From the NCBI GenBank assembly GCA_030447445.1, contig JAUJOW010000012.1:19214-83213 (forward strand): a DNA stretch of 64,000 bases, read 5' to 3'. Of the stretch, positions 58,719 through 64,000 are shown piece by piece (within the stretch, counting starts at the first letter, position 1; each line of letters opens with the position of its first letter). The notes beneath the pieces were generated by a model. That model was not told the origin of the DNA, did no database searches, and saw only the letters and a list, made by a program, of their open reading frames with translations. The stretch comes from Acidimicrobiales bacterium (GTDB taxonomy: Bacteria; Actinomycetota; Acidimicrobiia; Acidimicrobiales; Iamiaceae). A program made the translations under genes and the position numbers.

Positions 58719-59705
58719 ATGAACGAGCCCGTCCGCGTCGCCGTCACCGGGGCCGCCGGCCAGATCGGCTACAGCCTGCTGTTCCGCGTCGCCAGCGGCG
58801 GGCTGCTCGGCTCCGAGACGCCGGTGATGCTGCAGATGCTCGAGATCACCCCCGCGCTCGGTGCGCTGGAGGGGGTGGCCATGGAGCTCGACGACTGCGC
58901 GTTCCCGCTCCTCGCCGGCACGGTGCGCACCGACGACGCCAACGAGGCGTTCGCCGGGGCGAACGTCGCTCTGCTGGTCGGCTCCCGGCCACGTACCAAG
59001 GGCATGGAGCGCGGTGACCTCCTCGAGGCCAACGGCGCCATCTTCACCGTGCAGGGCAAGGCCCTCGCCGCCAGCGCCGCCGACGACGTGCGGGTGCTGG
59101 TGGTGGGCAACCCGGCCAACACCAACGCGCTCATCGCCATGCGCAACGCCGCCGGCATCGCCCCCGAGCGGTTCACGGCCATGACCCGCCTGGACCACAA
59201 CCGGGCCAAGGCGCAGCTGGCGGCCAAGGCGGGTTCGGCGGTGAGCGACGTGAGACGCATGACGATCTGGGGCAACCACTCCGCCACCCAGTACCCCGAC
59301 GTGTTCCACGCCGAGGTGAGCGGCCGCAACGCCGCCGAGGTGATCGGTGACCAGGACTGGCTCGAGGAGACGTTCATCCCCACCGTGCAGCAGCGCGGCG
59401 CCGCCATCATCGAGGCCCGGGGCGCGTCGAGCGCGGCGTCGGCCGCCAACGCCGCCCTGGACCACGTGCGCGACTGGATGGAGGGCACGCCCGAGGGTGA
59501 CTGGGTGTCCATGGCCGTGCCCTCCGACGGCTCCTACGACGTGCCCGAGGGGCTCATGTCGTCGTTCCCGTGCACCTGTTCGGACGGGCGCTGGGAGATC
59601 GTCCCCGGCCTCGACATCGACGACTTCTCCCGTGGCCGGATCGACGCCTCGGTGGCCGAGCTGGCCGAGGAGCGCGACACGGTGGCCCACCTCGGTCTCA
59701 TCTGA
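58719..59705 (+). CDS. mdh: Malate dehydrogenase
   Basis: Mdh oxidises malate to oxaloacetate with NAD. The 328-aa protein is of the cytosolic-type group: [21 protein letters not shown], the [11 protein letters not shown] block, [16 protein letters not shown] with the substrate Arg, [23 protein letters not shown], and the catalytic His in [13 protein letters not shown] leader with a Shine-Dalgarno separates it from the promoter. It ends facing the Fpg-like gene across a small UUCG hairpin. Confidence 0.96.
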   Translation: MNEPVRVAVTGAAGQIGYSLLFRVASGGLLGSETPVMLQMLEITPALGALEGVAMELDDCAFPLLAGTVRTDDANEAFAGANVALLVGSRPRTKGMERGDLLEANGAIFTVQGKALAASAADDVRVLVVGNPANTNALIAMRNAAGIAPERFTAMTRLDHNRAKAQLAAKAGSAVSDVRRMTIWGNHSATQYPDVFHAEVSGRNAAEVIGDQDWLEETFIPTVQQRGAAIIEARGASSAASAANAALDHVRDWMEGTPEGDWVSMAVPSDGSYDVPEGLMSSFPCTCSDGRWEIVPGLDIDDFSRGRIDASVAELAEERDTVAHLGLI

Positions 59706-59723
59706 CTCGGGTCTGGCCGCCGT

Positions 59724-59739
59724 CCGACCTTCGGGTCGG
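59724..59739. terminator. UUCG-loop hairpin between mdh and the Fpg-like gene
   Basis: CCGACC-TTCG-GGTCGG, a 6-bp stem with a stable tetraloop, lies between convergent genes. No T-tract follows. Confidence 0.5.
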
Positions 59740-59756
59740 CACCCGGCCTTCGAGCG

Positions 59757-60593
59757 CTACTTGAGGAACCGGCTGGTGGTGTTGTCGGCCAGGAGCTTGC
59801 CGCCGGTCTGGCACGTGGGGCAGTAGTTCACCGTGTAGGAGCGGTACTCGACGGCCCGCACCGTGTCACCGCACACCGGGCAGGCCTCACCCTCCCGGTG
59901 GTGGACGTTGCCGGGCCGCTCCTTCGACGAGCTCATGTCGGGCCGGCCCCGCTCGTAGGCGAGAGACTCGTTGGCGCAGGCGCCGATGGCCTCGACGACG
60001 GCCTCGGCGGCATCGATCCCCAGCCGGCCGGTGGTGGCGAAGGGCGAGAGGCGAGCCCGGTGACAGATCTCGTTGGCCAGGCGACGCCCGAGCCCGGCCA
60101 GGATCCGCTGGTCGCGGAGGAAGCCGTGCAGTCGCATCGAGTGGGCGGTGAAGAGGCCGGCGAGGGTGGGAGCGTCGACCCGATCGGCCTCCGGGCCGAG
60201 GCCGGCGAGCGGCTCGGACGCCTCCGGGTCACCCTCCACCACCCACACCCCCGCCTTGCGCTCCGAGCCGGCCTCGGTGAGGAGCAGGGCCCTGCCGTCG
60301 GCGAAGTGCCAGCGGGCGATCCCACCTCGAGGCTTGGCGGCCTGCTTCTCGTCCACGAGCAGCCGCCCGCCCTGCATGAGGTGGATGGCGAAGGTCGCCG
60401 TGCCGAAGTCGGCCAGCAGGTACTTCCCCCGGCGGCCCACGAAGACGAGGGCACGGTCGACGGCATCCTCCGGAGCCGGCCGGACGGTCTTCAGGGCGGT
60501 GAAGGTGAGGGGCCGGAACCCGGCGAGGACGGCGCCGGAGAAGGCGCTGTCGAGGCGTTCGGCGTGGGCCTGGAGCTCGGGCATCTCAGGCAC
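59757..60593 (-). CDS. Fpg/Nei family DNA glycosylase
   Basis: The 278-aa enzyme excises oxidised bases and nicks the abasic site. GTG 60593 gives MPEMPEL, placing the catalytic Pro2 and Glu3 as needed, and Lys57 (RRGKYLL) falls exactly where E. coli Fpg has it. The H2TH region reads QRILAGLGRRLANEICHRARL, with Arg where Fpg usually has Asn (GNIYADE). The C-terminal zinc finger is CPVCGD and YCPTCQ. It could be Fpg (8-oxoG) or Nei (pyrimidines). Confidence 0.9.
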   Translation of the reverse strand: MPEMPELQAHAERLDSAFSGAVLAGFRPLTFTALKTVRPAPEDAVDRALVFVGRRGKYLLADFGTATFAIHLMQGGRLLVDEKQAAKPRGGIARWHFADGRALLLTEAGSERKAGVWVVEGDPEASEPLAGLGPEADRVDAPTLAGLFTAHSMRLHGFLRDQRILAGLGRRLANEICHRARLSPFATTGRLGIDAAEAVVEAIGACANESLAYERGRPDMSSSKERPGNVHHREGEACPVCGDTVRAVEYRSYTVNYCPTCQTGGKLLADNTTSRFLK

Positions 60594-60602
60594 GGCCCGC
60601 CC

Positions 60603-60992
60603 TCACCACTCGGTGCCGGCTCGCACGGTGGCGAACACGTCGTCGACGCCGGCGAGCGCTCGCTGGTGGCGGATCAAGCCGGCCACGTCGCCCCCGACCC
60701 GGAGACGGCCCACCATGAACGCCGCCTGGGCGGCCAGCTCCCCGCGGGTGATGGCGACGGCGGTGGCATGGTCCTGGCGGAAGGTGACGTCGGCCACCGC
60801 CGCCGGCCCCGGCCGTACGGCCACGTTGCCGTGATCGAGGACGACGTGCCAGGCGACGTCTCCCCCGGGCCCACCAGTCACCTCCTGTTGCACGACCAGG
60901 ACCACGTCGGCGGTGGCCGCCCGCAACGAGGCGCTCGTCGACGCCACCTGGTGCAGCTCGTCGATCCATTCCGGGGACAGGTACCGCGCCAC
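60603..60992 (-). CDS. SCP2 sterol-binding-like protein
   Basis: The 129-aa protein resembles the SCP2 lipid-binding fold: YLSPEWIDELHQVA at the start, a central beta region WHVVLDHGNVAVRPGPA, then VTFRQDHATAVAITRGELAA and RLRVGGDVAGLIRHQ. Such proteins bind fatty acyl chains or sterols. The GTG start is 8 nt after a TAGGGT -10. It is divergent from the PEP-mobile-domain operon and lies 9 bp upstream of the glycosylase gene. Confidence 0.8.
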   Translation of the reverse strand: MARYLSPEWIDELHQVASTSASLRAATADVVLVVQQEVTGGPGGDVAWHVVLDHGNVAVRPGPAAVADVTFRQDHATAVAITRGELAAQAAFMVGRLRVGGDVAGLIRHQRALAGVDDVFATVRAGTEW

Positions 60993-61000
60993 CGGCCGGG

Positions 61001-61006
61001 ACCCTA
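61001..61006 (-). promoter_or_regulatory. -10 element of the SCP2-like gene
   Basis: TAGGGT on the minus strand ends 8 nt before the GTG at 60992. Confidence 0.45.
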
Positions 61007-61044
61007 CCGGCGGCGAGCAACGGCCCGGTCGTCGGCGGGCGTCG

Positions 61045-61050
61045 TACGAT
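61045..61050 (+). promoter_or_regulatory. -10 element of the PEP-mobile-domain operon
   Basis: TACGAT ends 7 nt before the GTG at 61058; a leaderless start is predicted. Confidence 0.45.
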
Positions 61051-61057
61051 CCTCCGG

Positions 61058-61432
61058 GTGCGGGTCATAGGACGGGGCTCCAAGGTCTTCGACGCCGCCC
61101 CCGTCCGCGGCCGGCTGCGGGTGATGGAGAGCACCGACGACGTGCTCGAACTGATGGACGCCGGAGCGGTCGGGGTGATCGTCCTCCTCCGCGATGCCGG
61201 CGCCACCTTCCTCGCGCCGCTGTACCACGAGCTGGCCGGCATCATCTGCACCGGCGGCACGCCCCGCAGCCACATCGGCATCGTCAGCCGTGAGTTCCAG
61301 GTGCCCTGCGCCATGGGCACCCGTTTCTCCGATGACGACGACGAGGGCGGCGGCGACGGGGCCGGCGAGCCGGCCGACGGCACCGAGGTGGAGCTCGACT
61401 GCTCCGGCGAGGAGGGGTTGGTGCGTGGCTGA
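61058..61432 (+). CDS. Stand-alone PEP-utilising enzyme mobile (swivelling His) domain
   Basis: The 124-aa protein matches PF00391, the swivelling domain that carries phosphate on a histidine in PPDK, PEP synthase and rifampicin phosphotransferase. It has AGIICTGGTPRSHIGIVSRE followed by FQVPCAMG, where the SHxxIVxRE His is the phosphoryl carrier. The ATP-grasp and PEP/substrate domains that normally accompany it are absent, both here and in the neighbours as far as can be seen. An acidic insert (DDDDEGGGDGAGEPADGTEV) precedes the last strand. It overlaps the next gene by 8 bp. Confidence 0.85.
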   Translation: MRVIGRGSKVFDAAPVRGRLRVMESTDDVLELMDAGAVGVIVLLRDAGATFLAPLYHELAGIICTGGTPRSHIGIVSREFQVPCAMGTRFSDDDDEGGGDGAGEPADGTEVELDCSGEEGLVRG

Positions 61433-62564
61433 CCCGCCGAGTGACCCGGTCGTCGAGGCCAACCGCCTCATCGCCTACCACGCGCCCATCAGCGCCGCCC
61501 TCACGAACGAGCGCACGTCGCTCGAGTCCGAGCTCATCCCCGTGACCGCCTACATCGTGGTGGCCTGCGCCGAGGCCTACCTCCGCTACCCCGAGCTCAT
61601 GGCCCGCATAGACGCCGCCCTTCCCGCCGAGGAGATCGGCCGGCGAGCCCGGCGGCCCGGGCTGCGGGTGAACACCGTCGGCCTGTGGTCCATCGCCAAC
61701 TTCTGGTTGATCGGGCGCAAGGTGGTCCGCTCGCTCGATCCGGGCGGCGACGATCCGCTTCCGGCCGCCACCGTCCTCGGGTTCTGGGAGCGGGCGGCAC
61801 TGGGCTTTCGGGGCGACGGCACCCGCCAAGCGGCCGACGACGGCACCGCCCGCCCCTACGGGCCCGACCTGGTCGCCACGCTGGTCGCTGCGGTGGCCCC
61901 CGTCGACGCCGAGGACCGGGACCGGATCAAGCGGTTCAACGCCACGCTCGTGGCCTACCTGTTCCTGCTCTACTTCGACACCCGGGTCGGCAGCAGCGAC
62001 ACCGGCCCCTACCCCCTCCCCGACGGCCGCCGCCTGGTGGTGCGCGACTTCTACCAGATGGGCGAGAGCGACTTCTGGTGGTCCGACGTCGCCGGCCACC
62101 TGCCCTACCGCAACCTGACCGCCGCCCTCGTCCTGGACGGCGTCGACGTCTCCATCACCGACTTCGGTACCGCGCGCACGACCCCGGAGGACTACCTGGA
62201 CCACCTCGTGGGGTTCTCCCTGTGGACCACCGACACCGACGGCGGGGCCGGGGGCGGGCCTCTCCGGCCGGTGCCGCTCGACCGCCTCGACGGGATCATG
62301 GCCGAGGTGCGGCGGGCGCAGGCGGCGCTCTACCGGTCGATCGCCGCCATGAGCCGGGACGACAAGGTGCGATGCGGCGCCTACGTCTACTTCAGCATCC
62401 TGGCCCCCTTCGCCGACCTGGCCGGGGTGGCCGACGACGTCGACTGGTCGGTGCCGCTGGCGCTTCCCGGCGACTGGTACGACCTGTTCTCGGCCATGGA
62501 GGGAACGAACACGGGGGTCACCGACGACGGCCCGTACTACGAGCTGTACGAGGCGAACCGATGA
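61425..62564 (+). CDS. Hypothetical protein, 379 aa
   Basis: No known family is recognised. The protein is probably soluble and helix-rich. Distinctive segments are ITDFGTARTTPEDYLDHLVG, LVVRDFYQMGESDFWWSDVA, LYFDTRVGSSDTGPYPLP, and a C-terminal ALPGDWYDLFSAMEGTNTG. GTG 61425 has GGAGG about 9 nt upstream and overlaps the swivelling-domain gene by 8 bp. Its stop overlaps the next start (ATGA). Coupling to a phosphohistidine domain suggests it may be that domain's partner; this is inference. Confidence 0.75.
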   Translation: MADPPSDPVVEANRLIAYHAPISAALTNERTSLESELIPVTAYIVVACAEAYLRYPELMARIDAALPAEEIGRRARRPGLRVNTVGLWSIANFWLIGRKVVRSLDPGGDDPLPAATVLGFWERAALGFRGDGTRQAADDGTARPYGPDLVATLVAAVAPVDAEDRDRIKRFNATLVAYLFLLYFDTRVGSSDTGPYPLPDGRRLVVRDFYQMGESDFWWSDVAGHLPYRNLTAALVLDGVDVSITDFGTARTTPEDYLDHLVGFSLWTTDTDGGAGGGPLRPVPLDRLDGIMAEVRRAQAALYRSIAAMSRDDKVRCGAYVYFSILAPFADLAGVADDVDWSVPLALPGDWYDLFSAMEGTNTGVTDDGPYYELYEANR

Positions 62565-63508
62565 AGGAGCTCGAAGCCGATCCGGGTGACGAGCGCCGGC
62601 ACGAGCCCGGTCCCGAGGAGCTGTGGAACGAGTCGTGGTACTTCGACTTCACCGACGCCGAGGGCCGTCTCGGCGGCTACGTGCGCCTCGGCCTGTACCC
62701 GAACCAGGACACGGCATGGTACTGGGCCTGTCTCGTCGGCCAGGGGCGGCCGCTGGTCACCGTGATCGACCACGACGTGCCGCTTCCGGCGGGGAGCTCG
62801 CTCGAGATCCGCGCGGACGGGCTGTGGGCTGACCACACCGTCGAGGACCCCCTCGACCACATGACGCTCGGCTGTGAGGCCTTCGCCGTCGGGCTGTCGC
62901 ACCCGGCCGAGGCCTACGGGGCCATGCGGGGGGAGCGGGTGGCGTTCGGCCTCGACCTCGAGTGGGAGACCGACGGCGGCACGTACCCGTATCCGGGGGT
63001 GTCCCGCTACGAGGTGCCGTGCCGGGTCCATGGCGAGATCCTCGTCGGCGACGAGCGCATCGACCTCGACGGATGGGGCCAGCGCGACCACTCCTGGGGC
63101 GTGCGGGACTGGTGGAGCGTCGCCTGGTGCTGGACCTCGGGCCGCCTCGAGGACGGCACCCGCTTCCACGCCACCCACGTCACCCTCGGCGAGGCCCCGC
63201 TCTACGCCACCGGCTACGTGCAACCACCCGACGGTCCCTTGACGGCGGTCGATGGACGGGCTGTCGACCGGCGCCAGGTCCTCGGCGACCACGGGCTGCC
63301 GACCTCTGCCGAGATGGACCTCGCCGACCTGCGGCTGTCCATCGAGCCCGTCGCCTTCTCGCCGGTGCTGCTCACCGCTCCCGACGGCCGGGTGTCGCGC
63401 TTCCCCCGGGCGCTGTGCCGGTTCACCGACAGGCGCTCCGGCCGCTCCGGGGTCGGTTGGACCGAGTGGAACCAGCCGCAGCAGGGCGGGCCCGGGGGCG
63501 ACCACTAG
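62561..63508 (+). CDS. CrtC/DUF7064-like lipocalin-fold protein
   Basis: The 315-aa protein looks like the two-barrel AttH/CrtC superfamily (hydroxyneurosporene-synthase-like, DUF7064/7065). It has ELWNESWYFDF and GGYVRLGLYPNQDTAWYWAC at the N-terminus and the family hallmark GWGQRDHSWGVRDWW in the second half. Members bind or modify hydrophobic molecules such as terpenoids and are common in mycobacterial lipid and steroid loci. ATG 62561 overlaps the previous stop (ATGA). It is third in the operon; the dedA -10 overlaps its stop. Confidence 0.8.
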   Translation: MKELEADPGDERRHEPGPEELWNESWYFDFTDAEGRLGGYVRLGLYPNQDTAWYWACLVGQGRPLVTVIDHDVPLPAGSSLEIRADGLWADHTVEDPLDHMTLGCEAFAVGLSHPAEAYGAMRGERVAFGLDLEWETDGGTYPYPGVSRYEVPCRVHGEILVGDERIDLDGWGQRDHSWGVRDWWSVAWCWTSGRLEDGTRFHATHVTLGEAPLYATGYVQPPDGPLTAVDGRAVDRRQVLGDHGLPTSAEMDLADLRLSIEPVAFSPVLLTAPDGRVSRFPRALCRFTDRRSGRSGVGWTEWNQPQQGGPGGDH

Positions 63509-63511
63509 TGT
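63506..63511 (+). promoter_or_regulatory. -10 element of dedA
   Basis: TAGTGT overlaps the preceding stop codon (TAG) and ends 6 nt before the ATG at 63518. Confidence 0.5.
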
Positions 63512-63517
63512 GGACCG

Positions 63518-64000
63518 ATGCTCGCTCGCATCCTGGCCGCCGGTGGCCCGCTCGACCCCAAGGAGCTGATCGACAAGGTCGGCCTGGTCGGCATCTGGAT
63601 GGTGGTGTTCGCCGAGTCAGGGCTCCTGGTCGGCTTCTTCCTCCCTGGTGACTCGCTGCTGTTCACGGCCGGGTTCTTCGCGTCGGCGCCCAGCAGCGTC
63701 AACGAGGCGCTGCACCTGCCCCTGTTGCCACTGGTCATCGGTTGCTTCGTGGCCGCCGTGGCTGGCGACCAGGTCGGCTACCTGTTCGGTCGTCGGGTGG
63801 GCCCCGCCCTGTTCCGCCGACCCAACTCCCGCTTCTTCAGGCGGGAGAACGTGGACAAGGCCCAGGCCTTCTTCGACAAGCACGGCTCGAAGACCATCGT
63901 GCTGGCCCGGTTCGTGCCCGTCGTCCGGACCTTCGCCCCGATCGTGGCCGGCGTTGGCGCAGTGCGCGGCGATGGCCGCCCCCATCGTCCCGGCCCCCAG
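63518..64000 (+). CDS. DedA family membrane protein, 3'-truncated
   Basis: The frame has no stop before the window edge, so the track omits it. It encodes a DedA/VTT-domain protein: GIWMVVFAESGLLVGFFLPG then DSLLFTAGFFA, and the amphipathic RFVPVVRTFAPIVAGVGAVR near the end. DedA proteins move undecaprenyl phosphate or phospholipids between leaflets. Similarity holds to about 63972. After that the sequence stops looking like DedA and instead encodes another protein on the opposite strand, so the 3' end is lost or misjoined. Confidence 0.85.
   Translation, partial: MLARILAAGGPLDPKELIDKVGLVGIWMVVFAESGLLVGFFLPGDSLLFTAGFFASAPSSVNEALHLPLLPLVIGCFVAAVAGDQVGYLFGRRVGPALFRRPNSRFFRRENVDKAQAFFDKHGSKTIVLARFVPVVRTFAPIVAGVGAVRGDGRPHRPGPQ
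63944..64000 (-). pseudogene. 3-hydroxyacyl-CoA dehydrogenase N-terminal fragment
   Basis: Read on the minus strand, the last 57 bases encode LGAGTMGAAIAAHCANAGH, the GxGxMG NAD-binding loop that opens FadB/FadN-type dehydrogenases. The frame then runs into antisense dedA and loses resemblance. The gene would start to the right of the window. It is joined head-on to a truncated dedA, which points to a misassembly or an inversion breakpoint near 63945-63972. Confidence 0.7.

Overview
This 64 kb window is chromosomal housekeeping DNA from a very GC-rich actinomycete. The actinobacterial reading rests on a QcrCAB-CtaCDEF cytochrome bcc-aa3 branch with a diheme QcrC and a CtaF subunit IV, a GuaB3 protein, a GluABCD-type uptake system, a CIRCE-controlled groES-groEL operon, frequent GTG starts and many leaderless promoters. 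The mix of genes fits class Acidimicrobiia best, but that placement is inference. No tRNA, rRNA, CRISPR array, insertion sequence or prophage was seen. No gap without a gene exceeds about 190 bp.

Layout, left to right. 0-5 kb: 3' end of a trehalose-synthase-like glycosyltransferase, rplM-rpsI, glmM, and a convergent membrane Ser/Thr kinase. 5.2-17.4 kb: a tightly overlapping plus-strand run holding an oversized GlmS-like protein, acpS, nnr, a CBS-pair protein, alr, a P1-family peptidase, a family 4 uracil-DNA glycosylase, tsaE-tsaB-rimI-tsaD (t6A synthesis) and an asparaginase II. 17.4-20.8 kb: groES-groEL, a DUF3072 protein, a 56-aa ORF missing from the track, and a NUDIX hydrolase. 20.8-28.5 kb: aerobic respiration, with ctaC-ctaD-ctaF on plus, ctaE-qcrC-qcrA-qcrB convergent on minus, and a CtaG-like assembly factor. 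28.5-35.8 kb: guanine nucleotide synthesis (guaB, guaB3, guaA) interspersed with a PLP decarboxylase, a YqgE protein and small unknown proteins.

35.8-49.1 kb: a dienelactone-hydrolase-like gene, an LPG-synthase-TM/UPF0104 membrane protein, pcrA, an acyl-CoA ligase, a B12-binding mutase subunit, sucC-sucD, a NagZ-like lipoprotein, purN and purH. guaA (3' end), the hydrolase, pcrA, sucC and purN are all disrupted here by single-base deletions, a 55-bp tandem duplication or a roughly 50-bp deletion. Several of these are normally essential, so consensus or assembly error is the simplest explanation. 49.1-52.4 kb: a glutamate-type ABC transporter on minus. 52.5-60.6 kb: folD, metF, icd, an SRPBCC/bacterial-PH pair, an aldehyde dehydrogenase, a Uma2 nuclease-like protein, mdh and an Fpg/Nei glycosylase. 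60.6-64 kb: an SCP2-like protein divergent from an unfamiliar three-gene operon (stand-alone PEP-utilizer mobile domain, a 379-aa unknown, a CrtC/DUF7064-like protein), then a DedA gene that breaks off into an inverted fragment of a 3-hydroxyacyl-CoA dehydrogenase.

Functionally the window links one-carbon and purine metabolism (folD, metF, purN, purH, guaB, guaA), the TCA cycle and its methylmalonyl-CoA feed (icd, sucCD, mdh, the B12 subunit), cell-wall amino-sugar and D-alanine supply (glmM, glmS, alr) and respiration. At least twenty start codons have a TANNNT -10 hexamer ending 5-10 nt upstream, so leaderless or near-leaderless transcription looks like the default start mode.
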